DNA of 56,915 bases from Nitrospinota bacterium (GCA_016235255.1 JACRLM010000005.1:1-56915), one strand, 5' to 3'; counted from the first letter of the stretch, positions 18,147 through 27,323 are shown. Numbers and translations: made by a program. The notes: generated from the letters alone by a model not told the origin.

Positions 18147-19825
18147 ACGTTTTCCTCCAGCCAGGCGTGCTCATCTGTTTTGCTTTCGCCTCCGGGCGGG
18201 GCGGGCTTGGCGGGAGTGTTTTTCCCCTTCGCCCCTTCCACCACCACAACAAGTTCCTGCACGATCCCTTCAAAACTCCGGGCCTGGTCTTTCAACTGTT
18301 GCGACGCGGCGGCGGTCTGCTCCGCCGTGGCGGCGTTCTGCTGGGTGACGTCGTCCATGTGGCGTATGGCGGTGTTCACCTGGTCCACGTTCACAGCCTG
18401 GTCCCGCGAGGCGTTGGTGATGTTTTCCACCAGCGCGGCCACCTCGTTGACGTTGCTTGTGATGTCGTTCAACGCGCCCCCGGCTTTCAGCGCCGTATGA
18501 TGGCCGTCTTCCACCCCTTTGGCCACGTTCTGCACACTGGCGATTATGTTTCCCAGCGTGGTTCCCGCCTTTACGGCGGCGTTATTCCCCTTGCCGACCC
18601 GCTCTATCACCTCGTCAATGATCGTGGAGGTCTCCTTGGCGGCGTCCGCGCTGCGCCCCGCCAGGTTTCGCACCTCCTCGGCCACCACGGCGAATCCCTT
18701 GCCCGCCTTTCCGGCCCGGGCCGCCTCCACGGCGGCATTGAGCGCCAGAAGGTTCGTCTGGAACGCTATTTCATCTATCGCCTTTATGATCTTGCTTATC
18801 CTTTCGGTGGAGACGAGCAGCGATTTCATCGCCTCGGTCATCTCGCCGATGTCTCCCCTCCCGTTTTCAGCCTGGCTGCGGGAGCCGCCGGAAAGGTCCT
18901 TTATCCGGTCCATCGTCACAAGAAGCGCGTTCATCAGCGAAGAGCCGTCCTCCGCCTCGCTTTTCATGTTCGTAACGTGGCTGTTCACGTTGTCCGCGTC
19001 CTTCGCGTTGTGGGCGGTCATGTCCGAGATCGTCTCCAGGCTCGCGGCGGTCTGCTCGAGCGCCACGGCCTGCTTGGTGGCCGATTCGGCTATGTACTGG
19101 CTGGCCTCCGCCACGTTGGACGCGGCGTTGTCCACGGATTCCGCGCTTTCGATAAGCTTCCCCATGGCCGAACGCAACGGACCGGTGATGTACCTGCCCA
19201 CAAAAAAGGCCGCCATGCCGATAATCGCCACAAGCTCCACGATCAAAAGGCCGCTCATCCAGGCCGCGTCCACGTTGCGGCGGTGATCTATGGCCTGCAT
19301 GGATATCGTCATGCTCACCGCGCCGTTCACCACTCCGGCCTTCCCCTCGTGGCAGTCCATGCAGTTGATCACGCCACCACGGTTTTCCGACATGATGAAC
19401 GGGACCACGGCCCGGAATATCCTGCGTCCATCCGTTTCCTCCACCACATATTCCTTGACGCCGGTCGCCAGCACCCGCTTTTCCATCTCGTCCTTCGGGT
19501 GCTCCTCGGCCGTTCCCCCGCCAAACTGTTCGGCCAGCGCCTTGCTCCGGAAAACCCTGATTTCCTCAAGGCCGACGGTGGTGTTTTTCATAAGTTTGAA
19601 GAAGGACTCCCGCTCGCCGATGGTCCCCTGTATCATCATTGTGTTCAGGGAGCTTAAGACGGTCTCCGCAATGCCGTCCACGAAGGCCTTCATCTGCTCC
19701 GTGGCCTGCTCGTCGGCCCTGTTGAGCGAAAAAAGGATGTTAAAAGCGTAGAAAACACCCAATATCCCGGCAAGGGAGACCATGAGTTTTTTGCCGAGAC
19801 CAAGACGGGTAAACCAACGGAACAT
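18143..19825 (-). CDS. Methyl-accepting chemotaxis protein with a c-type heme sensor domain
   Basis: 560 residues from ATG 19825, preceded by GGGGG. Helix 1 (about 12-33), a periplasmic sensor domain (35-187), helix 2 (189-211), then HAMP-like and signalling domains with the conserved hairpin tip [21 protein letters not shown]. The sensor has C-M-D-C-H (Cys155, Cys158, His159), a covalent heme c attachment site, as in the heme-binding PAS-like chemoreceptors of Geobacter and Desulfovibrio (DcrA type). It would sense redox state or gases. The C-terminus ends HAWLEENV, nearly the same as in the next receptor. Confidence 0.88.
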   Translation of the reverse strand: MFRWFTRLGLGKKLMVSLAGILGVFYAFNILFSLNRADEQATEQMKAFVDGIAETVLSSLNTMMIQGTIGERESFFKLMKNTTVGLEEIRVFRSKALAEQFGGGTAEEHPKDEMEKRVLATGVKEYVVEETDGRRIFRAVVPFIMSENRGGVINCMDCHEGKAGVVNGAVSMTISMQAIDHRRNVDAAWMSGLLIVELVAIIGMAAFFVGRYITGPLRSAMGKLIESAESVDNAASNVAEASQYIAESATKQAVALEQTAASLETISDMTAHNAKDADNVNSHVTNMKSEAEDGSSLMNALLVTMDRIKDLSGGSRSQAENGRGDIGEMTEAMKSLLVSTERISKIIKAIDEIAFQTNLLALNAAVEAARAGKAGKGFAVVAEEVRNLAGRSADAAKETSTIIDEVIERVGKGNNAAVKAGTTLGNIIASVQNVAKGVEDGHHTALKAGGALNDITSNVNEVAALVENITNASRDQAVNVDQVNTAIRHMDDVTQQNAATAEQTAAASQQLKDQARSFEGIVQELVVVVEGAKGKNTPAKPAPPGGESKTDEHAWLEENV

Positions 19826-20064
19826 ATTTTCCCCCATTGCAACGTATTAAACAAGGGCCGGACGCCAGCCAGGAGATGAGATATGGAATGCCCGGCCCGA
19901 TGGCCGATCATTGAAGCTGATTATGCCCCCGGTTATATTTGTTTGTCAAAATCTTTAAGGCCGGCAAACACTCTTTTAAAATACATATTTACCGGTTCCG
20001 GGAGATGGGGCCGGTTGATAGGCCTCGTGAGGTATTAAAAATCAGACCCGCCCCGGACGCGCTC

Positions 20065-22128
20065 TCAAACGTTGGCGGCCAGCCAGGCTTTTTCGGCCTT
20101 TGCCTTTGCGCCGTCCGGATGTTTGTCCGTTCTGGAATTGGCTCCGCCGGAGCCGTGGACCATCGTGATGAGCCGGCGCACTATGTCGTCGAAGCTTTTC
20201 GCCTGAGCGTCCAGCTGCTCCGCGGCGGCGGCGGTCTGCTCGGCGGTGGCGGCGTTCTGCTGGGTGACGTCGTCCATGTGGCTGATGGTGGTGTTCACCT
20301 GGGAGATGTTGGAGGCCTGGTCCATGGATGCGCTGGCGATCCCTTCGATGAGGGCGGCCATTTCCTTTATGTCCTGCGTGATTCCGGAAAGGGCCGCTCC
20401 GGCGCTTTGGGCCATGCGGTTTCCCTCCTCCACGCCGCTGTCCACCTTTTCCACGCCGGCGATGATGTTTTCCAGCGTGGCGCCCGCCTTGGCCGCCACG
20501 TTGGCGCCTTTGCCGACCCGTTCTATCACCTCGTCAATTATGGTGGAAGTTTCCCTGGCCGCCTGCGCGCTGCGCCCGGCCAGGTTCCGCACCTCTTCGG
20601 CCACCACGGCAAACCCTTTGCCCGCCTTGCCCGCCCGGGCCGCCTCCACCGCCGCGTTTAGCGCAAGAAGGTTCGTCTGGAAGGCGATTTCGTCAATCGC
20701 CTTTATGATTTTGCTTATCCTTTCGGTGGAGACGAGCAGGGATTTCATCGCCTCGGTCATTTCACCCATGTCTGCCCGGCCGTTTTCCGCGAAAGACTTC
20801 GAATCGTCCGAAAGCTTCTTGATCCGCTCCATCGTGGTCAGCAGGCCGGACATGAGCCTCGCGCCGTCCTCCGCCTCGCTTTTCACGTTGCCCGCATGGC
20901 TGTTCACGTTGGCCGCGCCAGCGGCGCTGTGGCCGGTGGTGGATGCGATGTTCTGGAGGCTCGCGGAGGTCTGCTCCAGGGCGACGGCCTGTTTGGACGC
21001 TCCCTCCGCCAGGGCGTAGCTGGACTTGGAAATCTCCCCGGCCGCCGAGGTGATCTGCGCGGAGCCTTCCGAAAGCGCGTTTATTATCCCCAACACCGGC
21101 CGGATCACATACCTTGTCACGAAAAACAGCACCGCCGCGAAAACCGCCAGCGCGAACAGCGAAAGCAGCGAATTTACGATGATGGTGTTCCGCGCCTGGG
21201 CCACGCTTTTCTCCGCCGCCGCCCCGGATATCTGGCCGACAGCCCTGGAAATGTCCAGCGCCGTCCCTATCGCCTTTGTGGAACGTTCTATCCACGCCGC
21301 GGCGGTCATCGGGTAGGGCGCCTCTTCCGCGCTGGCCTTGAATATCTCCAGCCGCGTTTTCTGGTAATCTTTCAGGAAATCCTCCTCGAACGCGCCTATG
21401 GCGGACCTAAGCTCCGGCGGGGCGGTGCTTAGATTCTTGACGGCGAGCGTCTGCGCCGCGGCGTATTCCACCACCGCGCGGAACGCCTTGAGTTTTTCCA
21501 CGGCCTCCGGCGATATCTGTTTTCCGGACGATATGGCCGAGCCTATCTGCGCCCGTTCCCGTCCGGCGTATTCGGCCAGCGCCGCCACGTTGGCCCGGAG
21601 CGCCGCGTTGTAATACAAAACACCCTCTTTCGGATCTTCGGGGACGAACGCCGTGTTCCGAAGGCTAAACTCCGCGTCTATGTTCGCGGTGGCCTTTGCA
21701 AACCATTCGCCCTGCGGGACAGCCCTGCTTTTCACCGATTCCCTCAGCGATTTGACCTCCGCGCGGATATTTTTCCACTCGTCATACCGCGCCCTGAAAT
21801 CCGGCGCAACGTAGCCGGCCAGGTATTTTTCGCACAATTCGCCGGCGGCGTCCGCCTCCACGTCCCCCTTCGCCCCGGTTTCGCCGAATTTCGCCAAAAG
21901 GGGCGCGGGCGGGTCCTGGGAGCTTATGATCGTGGCGCCGATCCCTCTTTCCAGAGCCTGCCAGGCCGCCGCGATGTTCAAATGCCCCGCCATCTCGTTG
22001 AGGATGGAATAGCGAACCGCCTCGCTCCTGTCGCCCAGAGCGCCTTTGACCAGGTAAATCGAAAGTCCAAGGCTTACCGCCAGCATCAGCGATATCATGC
22101 CGGTCAACTTGCTTTGCAGGCTTTTCAT
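20065..22128 (-). CDS. Methyl-accepting chemotaxis protein with a large helical sensor domain
   Basis: 687 residues, ATG 22128 preceded by GAGG. Helix 1 (about 8-30), an all-helical periplasmic domain of about 280 residues beginning with [18 protein letters not shown] (NIT-like pattern; the ligand cannot be inferred), helix 2 (about 318-342) and a signalling domain with the same tip as its neighbour ([21 protein letters not shown]). It has no heme motif. The C-terminal tail ends KAWLAANV; the shared W-L-x-x-N-V end may be a tether for CheR/CheB, as the pentapeptide is in enterobacteria, but that is inference. No other chemotaxis gene is in the window. Confidence 0.88.
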   Translation of the reverse strand: MKSLQSKLTGMISLMLAVSLGLSIYLVKGALGDRSEAVRYSILNEMAGHLNIAAAWQALERGIGATIISSQDPPAPLLAKFGETGAKGDVEADAAGELCEKYLAGYVAPDFRARYDEWKNIRAEVKSLRESVKSRAVPQGEWFAKATANIDAEFSLRNTAFVPEDPKEGVLYYNAALRANVAALAEYAGRERAQIGSAISSGKQISPEAVEKLKAFRAVVEYAAAQTLAVKNLSTAPPELRSAIGAFEEDFLKDYQKTRLEIFKASAEEAPYPMTAAAWIERSTKAIGTALDISRAVGQISGAAAEKSVAQARNTIIVNSLLSLFALAVFAAVLFFVTRYVIRPVLGIINALSEGSAQITSAAGEISKSSYALAEGASKQAVALEQTSASLQNIASTTGHSAAGAANVNSHAGNVKSEAEDGARLMSGLLTTMERIKKLSDDSKSFAENGRADMGEMTEAMKSLLVSTERISKIIKAIDEIAFQTNLLALNAAVEAARAGKAGKGFAVVAEEVRNLAGRSAQAARETSTIIDEVIERVGKGANVAAKAGATLENIIAGVEKVDSGVEEGNRMAQSAGAALSGITQDIKEMAALIEGIASASMDQASNISQVNTTISHMDDVTQQNAATAEQTAAAAEQLDAQAKSFDDIVRRLITMVHGSGGANSRTDKHPDGAKAKAEKAWLAANV

Positions 22129-22321
22129 GGCGTCCTCTTTTTCTCTATGGTGAAAGGAAGTGAAAAAGTCAACCGCAGTTCCGCGGCCGCGGCCCCCATC
22201 GCCACATCGCGGAAGTTAAGATTTCACACGGCGGAAAACATAAGATAGATGACCGATGAATCTTAATGCACGGTTAAAATAATGTCATAAAACATTCCAA
22301 AAATAAAGGGCTCAATATTAT

Positions 22322-22350
22322 TTGATCTTGTCTAAAAAGTGGGTTAAAAT
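22322..22350 (+). promoter_or_regulatory. Probable sigma-70 promoter of the small zinc-ribbon gene
   Basis: TTGATC (22322-22327), 17-bp spacer, TAAAAT (22345-22350), 36 bp before the ATG of the next gene, in an AT-rich stretch. Matches to consensus are 4/6 and 5/6. Confidence 0.5.
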
Positions 22351-22385
22351 GAACGTTCTTGTAAATTTTTTCGGAGGTTTGGGAT

Positions 22386-22580
22386 ATGGTGGTCAAAGCG
22401 AAAAATTCCCTTGCCTGCAGGCATTGCGGTGGAGCCATGATAGACAGGTTTGATGAGCTTACATGCGTGATGTGCGGACGTCCGTACGCACACGTTTGCG
22501 ATAATTGCAGGAATCTGGAGACTGAAAAACAGGTGGTTGGCGCATCCAGAAAACAGGGCAGGAAAGCCAGCGCCGCTTAA
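22386..22580 (+). CDS. Small zinc-ribbon protein
   Basis: 64 residues with three Cys pairs: CRHC (11,14), CVMC (27,30) and CDNC (38,41). The first two pairs, 13 residues apart, form a plausible treble-clef or zinc-ribbon knuckle binding one Zn; the third pair is extra. The tail is basic (ASRKQGRKASAA). GGAGG lies 8 bases before the ATG, and a promoter and a strong terminator bracket the gene, so it is a monocistronic unit. The function is unknown; small proteins of this type bind nucleic acid or partner with RNA polymerase or chaperones. Confidence 0.8.
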   Translation: MVVKAKNSLACRHCGGAMIDRFDELTCVMCGRPYAHVCDNCRNLETEKQVVGASRKQGRKASAA

Positions 22581-22603
22581 GCGGATTTTCAACCACAAAT
22601 AGG

Positions 22604-22636
22604 CCGGCGGGGGGGAAAGACCCCGCCGGTTTCTTA
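22604..22636 (+). terminator. Rho-independent terminator after zinc-ribbon gene
   Basis: Perfect 9-bp stem CCGGCGGGG / CCCCGCCGG with an 8-nt loop followed by TTTCTT. Confidence 0.85.
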
Positions 22637-22699
22637 TTCCAAAGCCTCTCCCGCTTTCACCGGAGCGCTTATTCAACTTCACTCTGTTATACTTGAAAG

Positions 22700-23995
22700 A
22701 TGAAGAAAGTTTTTCTTGTCTCCTTGGGCTGTCCCAAAAACAGGGTCGATTCGGAAAAGACCCTCGGCGCGTTGAAAAGGGCCGGGTTGCGGATCGTCAC
22801 CGACGAGTCCCAAGCGGACATCATAATCACCAACACCTGCGGTTTCGTGGCGGACGCCAAGGAAGAGTCTGTGGACACCATCCTTGAAATGGCCCAGATT
22901 AAAAAAGACAATCCCAACGTTAAATTGGCGGTAATGGGCTGTCTTTCCGAGCGTTATCGCGACGAACTGAAGGCCAATATACCGGAGATAGACCATCTGT
23001 ATGGCACGGCGGAACTGGAGACAATAATCGCGGACCTGGCTCCCGAAAAAGCCCACGCCGCCGCCGATCCGGACACCGGCTCCAGGATCATCACCACTTC
23101 GCGCCATTGGGCCTATCTGAAGATCGCCGAGGGGTGCTCCAACAAATGCACATTCTGCGTGATCCCTTCCATCCGCGGGCCGTACAAAAGCGTGGACATG
23201 GAACCGGTGGTGGCGGAGGCGGCCAACCTCGCGGCAAGGGGGGTAAAAGAGCTTGTTGTGGTGGCGCAGGACACCACCCTGTACGGGGCGGACCTGAAGA
23301 TGAAAAACGGCCTGGCGTCGCTTTTGCGCAAGCTTGCCCAAATAGACGGCATCCAGTGGATACGGACAATGTACATGTATCCGGCGCTGATAAACGACGG
23401 GCTTTTGGATGTGTTCGCGGGGGAGGGGAAAGTTGTGCCGTATTTCGACATACCGCTCCAGCACGCCTCGAACCGTATATTAAAGAGCATGGGACGGCCT
23501 GAGACCAATTCGTCCATCCGCACCTTGCTCGAAAATATCCGCGCAAAGGTTCCAGGCGCGGCCATACGCACATCGTTCATAACCGGATTCCCGGGGGAAC
23601 GGGACGAGGACTTCAACGAACTTTTGCGCCTGGTGGAGGACGCCCGGTTCGACCATATGGGCGCTTTCACATATTCCCCGGAGGAGGGGACCCCGGCCAT
23701 TGACATGGAAGAGGCCGTGGACCCGGAGGCGGCGGCAGAGCGGCTTGAAATATTGATGCAGGCCCAGGCGGAGATTTCCGCCGGGACGTTGAACGGCAAG
23801 GTGGGCAAGGTGTACGAGATACTTGTGGACGATCCGAAGCCGGAGGAGCCGCTGCTCACCGGCAGGCTTGCCACCCAGGCGCCGGAGATAGACGGATGCG
23901 TGATTCTGGACGGTGTGGAGGCAGAGCCGGGGACGTTCATCAAGACGCTCATCACCCAGTCGTCCGAGTACGACCTTGTGGGGGTGGCGGCGTGA
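22700..23995 (+). CDS. rimO: Ribosomal protein S12 methylthiotransferase RimO
   Basis: 431 residues, the usual length. N-terminal UPF0004 domain Cys at 11, 47 and 81 hold the auxiliary 4Fe-4S cluster; the radical SAM triad is C-S-N-K-C-T-F-C (146,150,153), followed by RGPYKSVDMEPVVAEAANL; a TRAM domain ends the protein. RimO methylthiolates the beta-carbon of Asp89 (E. coli numbering, including Met) in S12. The opening VSLGCPKNRVDSE and the VIPSIRGPYKS stretch mark RimO rather than MiaB. It overlaps the next gene by GTGA. The target protein S12 is encoded at 52627 and has the target Asp. Confidence 0.93.
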   Translation: MKKVFLVSLGCPKNRVDSEKTLGALKRAGLRIVTDESQADIIITNTCGFVADAKEESVDTILEMAQIKKDNPNVKLAVMGCLSERYRDELKANIPEIDHLYGTAELETIIADLAPEKAHAAADPDTGSRIITTSRHWAYLKIAEGCSNKCTFCVIPSIRGPYKSVDMEPVVAEAANLAARGVKELVVVAQDTTLYGADLKMKNGLASLLRKLAQIDGIQWIRTMYMYPALINDGLLDVFAGEGKVVPYFDIPLQHASNRILKSMGRPETNSSIRTLLENIRAKVPGAAIRTSFITGFPGERDEDFNELLRLVEDARFDHMGAFTYSPEEGTPAIDMEEAVDPEAAAERLEILMQAQAEISAGTLNGKVGKVYEILVDDPKPEEPLLTGRLATQAPEIDGCVILDGVEAEPGTFIKTLITQSSEYDLVGVAA

Positions 23996-24183
23996 TCCGG
24001 GCCGCGGCGTATTACCTGGGAAGGGCGATGCAGGTGATGGGGATGCTCACCGCGGCGGCGTCGCTTATCGCATTCTTCAACGTGGACGGCCAGATGGGGA
24101 CGATGATGAAGCTTGCCGGGGCGGGGCTTGCGGAGTTTTATATCGGCTACGGGCTGATCGTGTTCGGCGGGGTCAAAGGATGA
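23992..24183 (+). CDS. Small two-helix membrane protein
   Basis: 63 residues from a GTG that overlaps the rimO stop (GTGA); its own stop overlaps the cutA start (ATGA). Two hydrophobic segments (VMGMLTAAASLIAFF and LAEFYIGYGLIVFGG) with a short polar loop suggest a hairpin in the inner membrane. I recognise no family; the tight coupling to rimO and cutA on both sides is the best evidence that it is real and expressed. Confidence 0.7.
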   Translation: MIRAAAYYLGRAMQVMGMLTAAASLIAFFNVDGQMGTMMKLAGAGLAEFYIGYGLIVFGGVKG

Positions 24184-24509
24184 GTCCTTCAAACCCGATT
24201 GTGGTCCTTGTCACCGCGTCCGGCGAGGAGGAGGCGGCAAAGATAGCTGGGGAACTTGTATCACGCAGGCTCGCGGCGTGCGTGAACATCATCCCCGGCG
24301 CGCGCTCCATATACCGATGGGAAGGGAAGATTTGCGACGGGCGCGAGGCTTTGATGATAGTGAAGACCACGGCGGACAAGTTCACGCGGCTTTCGGAGAC
24401 GGTGGCGGAGCTGCATTCGTATTCCACGCCGGAAGTGATCGCCATGCCAGTGACGGCCGGGTCGGAAAAATATCTTGGCTGGGTTTTCGATAGCGTTAAA
24501 TCCGCGTAG
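24180..24509 (+). CDS. cutA: Divalent-cation tolerance protein CutA
   Basis: 109 residues, the standard CutA length, with the family blocks VLVTASGEEEAAKIAGELVSRR, AACVNIIPGARSIYRWEGKI and SEKYLGWV near the C-terminus. CutA forms a PII-like trimer and has been linked to copper tolerance, although its molecular role is unsettled. It starts on the ATGA overlap with the small membrane protein. The stop TAG begins a palindromic repeat. Confidence 0.93.
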   Translation: MSPSNPIVVLVTASGEEEAAKIAGELVSRRLAACVNIIPGARSIYRWEGKICDGREALMIVKTTADKFTRLSETVAELHSYSTPEVIAMPVTAGSEKYLGWVFDSVKSA

Positions 24510-24543
24510 CTCCGCTTCCCCGTGGCCGCCGGCCACGGTTCCT
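24507..24543. repeat. GCTTCCCCGTGG-type palindromic repeat, single copy
   Basis: A single diverged copy of the unit that forms the tandem array at 42423-42621: GCTTCCCCGTGGCCGCCGGCCACGG, with the inverted repeat CCGTGGCC / GGCCACGG. It supplies the cutA stop codon. Confidence 0.75.
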
Positions 24544-24550
24544 GATCGTA

Positions 24551-24570
24551 GCGCCGGCATCTTGCCGGCA
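24551..24570. repeat. Short palindromic repeat (GCCGGCA-type)
   Basis: GCGCCGGCATCTTGCCGGCA, one base different from the copy at 12671-12690. Confidence 0.7.
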
Positions 24571-24581
24571 ATCGCTCCCGG

Positions 24582-24612
24582 ATAAAACGGCGGGGCGCAT
24601 AACACCCCGCCG
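24582..24612 (-). terminator. Rho-independent terminator of the fibronectin-III gene
   Basis: On the minus strand an 8-bp stem CGGCGGGG / CCCCGCCG with a 9-nt loop is followed by TTTTAT. It lies between the convergent cutA and FN3 genes and would serve mainly the latter. Confidence 0.7.
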
Positions 24613-24653
24613 CGTATAAATACAATACTAAGGTTCAGACGCGCTTTGCGTGG

Positions 24654-25079
24654 TCAATACGATCCCCAGCCTCGGCGCGCCTTTTTTTCCATCGCTCCGC
24701 CCGCGGGGGCGAAGACCTCGGCGGACTCTCCGCTTTCACCCCCGGGGCCGACCGCTGTGACGGCAAAATAATAAGTCTTGCCGATTCCCGGCCCCGGATG
24801 CGTGAAAGAATTGGCCTTCGCGCTATGCGTCATGGCGTCGGCCAGCGACCTGTAGCCTTTCACCGTCACCCCCGGTCTGGACGCCATATAGATGTTGTAC
24901 GACTCGGCCCCCTTGACCGCGTCCCAGGCAAGCGTGATGGCCCCGCCTTCTCCGGCCGCCGCCTTCAAGCCAGTGGGAGCTTTAATTGAATCCGTTCCGG
25001 CCAGCGCCAGCCCGGACACGAAAATCACCGCCGCAAAAACGCCGATGATGGTTCTGATCGTTCTGATTGTGGGATTCAT
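24654..25079 (-). CDS. Secreted single fibronectin type III domain protein
   Basis: 141 residues from ATG 25079, preceded by GGAGG at 5 bases. A signal peptide (residues 7-27, ending SGLALAG) precedes one FN3 domain (about 33-125): PTGLKAAAGEGGAITLAWDAV, SYNIYMAS and GKTYYFAVTAVGPGGESGES are the standard strands. The tail is basic and ends RRGWGSY. The protein is probably periplasmic or exported; its partner is unknown. The open frame continues 23 codons upstream without a ribosome site. Confidence 0.82.
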   Translation of the reverse strand: MNPTIRTIRTIIGVFAAVIFVSGLALAGTDSIKAPTGLKAAAGEGGAITLAWDAVKGAESYNIYMASRPGVTVKGYRSLADAMTHSAKANSFTHPGPGIGKTYYFAVTAVGPGGESGESAEVFAPAGGAMEKKARRGWGSY

Positions 25080-25264
25080 AGACACCTCCGTAATGGAGTT
25101 GTTTGCGATGGCCCTTTTGAATGGACCATTCCTTTTCTCAAGTTCCATTGTACCGCGCCGCCAATGATCTCGCCTCCAAAAAATTGCGTGTGCCAGGCTC
25201 TTTTGTGCTATATTTCCTCCTTAATTCAATATTTGTTATTTCAGTCTGACCACAGGGAGTCCCG

Positions 25265-26167
25265 ATGACCAACAGTCAGGGAAAACCATCCGGCAAGGTC
25301 TTGATCGTGGAGGACTACGAAGCAGTCCTCCATTTGATGGAGCGCCGTTTGCAGAAAGACGGCCACACTATCATCACCGCCCAGAACGGCGTTGAGGCCA
25401 TTGCCAAAATGTACGAGTTCGTCCCGGACGTGATCATCGCCGATATCAAGATGCCGGACATGGACGGGTTCGAGCTCTGCAGGAAAATACGGGCCGAAAG
25501 TTTCTGGAAGGACATCCCGTTCATATTCATAAGCGCAAAGGACGACCTGGACACCAAGCTTGCCGCCTTTGACGTGGGAGGGGACGATTATCTGACCAAA
25601 CCTTTCCAGTTGGAGGAACTTGCGGCGCGCATCAGGGTGAACATGGAGCGGGTGAACAAGGTCCGCTACGAATCGGAGACAGATTTTCTCACCGGCGCGC
25701 TCAACAGGCGGGCCATGGACAAAAGGCTGGAGGTGGAGACCCGGCGCAGCGCGCGTTACGGCCATATGTTCTCCGTGGCCATGGTGGACCTGGACCACTT
25801 CAAGAAGTTCAACGACAAGATGGGGCACCAGGCCGGGGACGTGGCCCTGCGGCATGTTGCCGACCGGCTGATAAAAAGCCTGAGGGACATGGACGTGGTG
25901 GCCCGTTTCGGCGGCGAGGAATTCGTGGTGATATTGCCGGAGACAAAAAAGGACGGCGCCGCGCTGGCCATCGAAAGGATACGCGAAAAACTCTCGCAGG
26001 ACCCCATTTCGTTAAACGGCAAAGGAGAGGCCAGCGTGACCATGAGCGCCGGAGTGGCCGGATTCCCGGACGACGGGAAGACCACTGTGGAGATAATAAA
26101 CGCCGCCGACACCGCGCTGTACAACGCAAAGGCCAACGGCCGCAACCGCGTGGTGATAAGCCAGTAG
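25265..26167 (+). CDS. Response regulator with GGDEF diguanylate cyclase output
   Basis: 300 residues. A receiver domain (11-125) has phospho-acceptor Asp60 (ADIKMPDMDG), acidic pair ED at 16-17 and Lys112 (TKPF). A GGDEF domain (about 140-297) has an active GGEEF at 216-220 and the inhibitory I-site RDMD at 207-210, five residues upstream. It should make cyclic di-GMP when phosphorylated and be feedback-inhibited. The layout is PleD/WspR-like with one receiver. The ATG follows AGGGAG by four bases (cagggagtcccgatg). No cognate histidine kinase is in the window. Confidence 0.92.
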   Translation: MTNSQGKPSGKVLIVEDYEAVLHLMERRLQKDGHTIITAQNGVEAIAKMYEFVPDVIIADIKMPDMDGFELCRKIRAESFWKDIPFIFISAKDDLDTKLAAFDVGGDDYLTKPFQLEELAARIRVNMERVNKVRYESETDFLTGALNRRAMDKRLEVETRRSARYGHMFSVAMVDLDHFKKFNDKMGHQAGDVALRHVADRLIKSLRDMDVVARFGGEEFVVILPETKKDGAALAIERIREKLSQDPISLNGKGEASVTMSAGVAGFPDDGKTTVEIINAADTALYNAKANGRNRVVISQ

Positions 26168-26234
26168 CGTCCTGGCCGCTGGGCTCTTCCTTTTAGCCCC
26201 TTCCCCTGTTGACGCATCCTCCCAATAATAAATC

Positions 26235-26263
26235 TTGACTGGCGGTAACTATTTGAGGAAAAT
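26235..26263 (+). promoter_or_regulatory. Possible promoter of tRNA-Val
   Basis: TTGACT (26235-26240), a 17-bp spacer and GAAAAT (26258-26263), 17 bp before the mature tRNA end. The -35 is good; the -10 is weak. Confidence 0.4.
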
Positions 26264-26280
26264 AACCTATTCTGACGGCT

Positions 26281-26355
26281 GGGCGCGTAGCTCAGGGGGA
26301 GAGCGCTTGCTTGACACGCAAGAGGCCGATGGTTCGAAACCATCCGTGCCCACCA
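26281..26355 (+). tRNA. tRNA-Val (anticodon GAC)
   Basis: Cloverleaf with a 7-bp acceptor stem GGGCGCG / CGTGCCC (one G-T pair), D-arm GCTC...GAGC, anticodon stem CTTGC / GCAAG around TTGACAC (anticodon GAC) and T-arm GATGG-TTCGAAA-CCATC. The 3' ACCA is encoded. It directly precedes the infC transcription unit. Confidence 0.95.
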
Positions 26356-26358
26356 TGA

Positions 26359-26449
26359 GGGCCGCCGGAAAGTTTGCTGATTATTGACGGCCGGGCGCTT
26401 TGGCCCAAGGCGGTGCTGGACCGCCACGGCGGCGCGGCGGCCTTTTGTT
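26359..26449 (+). promoter_or_regulatory. Possible leader attenuator of infC-rpmI-rplT
   Basis: Arms GGCCGCC (26360-26366) and GGCGGCC (26436-26442) followed by TTTTGTT could form a terminator; inside lies a second hairpin GGCGGT / ACCGCC (26409-26425). Leaders of infC operons carry L20- or IF3-responsive structures in several bacteria. This one could also simply end the tRNA transcript. Confidence 0.35.
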
Positions 26450-26462
26450 CAGGAGTGTTTTT

Positions 26463-27029
26463 ATAACAAAGTCGTTAAGGGTCAACAACCAGATCCGGTC
26501 GCGTGAGGTGATGGTGGTTGGCGCGGAGGGCGCCCAGCTTGGCGTTCTGCCAATAGAAGAAGCGTTGAGCCAGGCGTATGAGGCGGAGATGGACCTCGTG
26601 GAGGTGTCGCCGAACACCGTTCCGCCGGTGTGCAAGATAATGGACTATGGCAAGTTCAAGTACCGGCAGAGCAAGAAGGCGCACGACGCCAAGAAGAAGC
26701 AGAAGATAATAAAGGTAAAAGAGGTCAAGATCACGCCGGGCACGGAGGAGCATGACTACCAGTTCAAGCTCGCCCACGCCAAGCGTTTCCTGGCCGATGG
26801 CGACAAGGTGAAGATAGCGGTGTTCTTCCGGGGAAGGGAGATCACCCATTCCGAACTGGGGCTTAAGGTGCTAAAAAGGTTCGAGGAGGACCTCACCGAG
26901 TTTTGCGTGGTGGAGCAGGAGCCCCGGCAGGAAGGGCGCAACATGCACATGGTGGTGGCGCCCAAGAATCTGGTTGGTGAAGTTAAGAAGCCTAAAGCGG
27001 CGGACGAAGAGCCGTCCGGCGTGGAATAA
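26463..27029 (+). CDS. infC: Translation initiation factor IF-3, probable AUA start
   Basis: About 188 residues. The IF3-N domain starts SLRVNNQIRSREV, the linker is Lys-rich (KKAHDAKKKQKIIKVKEV), and the IF3-C domain contains KITPGTEEHDYQFKLAHAKRFL. IF-3 polices initiation codons and represses its own mRNA through a non-canonical start codon (AUU in E. coli). Here no ATG, GTG or TTG lies at the conserved N-terminus. ATA at 26463 follows AGGAG by seven bases and gives the expected (M)TKSLRVNN beginning. The next in-frame standard starts upstream fall in the GC-rich hairpin region and add poorly conserved residues. Confidence 0.88.
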   Translation: MTKSLRVNNQIRSREVMVVGAEGAQLGVLPIEEALSQAYEAEMDLVEVSPNTVPPVCKIMDYGKFKYRQSKKAHDAKKKQKIIKVKEVKITPGTEEHDYQFKLAHAKRFLADGDKVKIAVFFRGREITHSELGLKVLKRFEEDLTEFCVVEQEPRQEGRNMHMVVAPKNLVGEVKKPKAADEEPSGVE

Positions 27030-27054
27030 CGGATTTTTTAAGGAGTGATGGAAG

Positions 27055-27255
27055 GTGCCCAAGCACAAGACGAACAAGGGAGCGGCCAAACGGTTGCGGG
27101 TGACCGCCTCCGGCAAGGTCAAGCACAAGAAGGCGTTTTTGCGCCACATTCTGACGAGCAAGACAGCGAAGAACAAGCGGCAGCTGCGCAAGAGCGGCAT
27201 GCTGGACGCGTCGGACGTCAAGGAGGCCAGACGCCTTCTGCCGTACATGTTTTAG
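27055..27255 (+). CDS. rpmI: 50S ribosomal protein L35
   Basis: 66 residues, the family size, starting at GTG 27055 with AAGGAG upstream. PKHKTNKGAAKRLRVT at the start and a basic middle (KHKKAFLRHILTSK) are diagnostic for L35. Second gene of the infC-rpmI-rplT order conserved in bacteria, 25 bp after infC. Confidence 0.95.
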   Translation: MPKHKTNKGAAKRLRVTASGKVKHKKAFLRHILTSKTAKNKRQLRKSGMLDASDVKEARRLLPYMF

Positions 27256-27323
27256 GCGGCAGGTCTTAAAGGTTTACAATGGCGGCGTCAACTGCCGCAT
27301 GTTTTATTTAAAGGTGAAGGAAA

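Noticed and set aside
26400..26462. Upstream standard start codons for infC
   Set aside because: They lie in the hairpin-rich leader and add residues unlike IF-3 N-termini.
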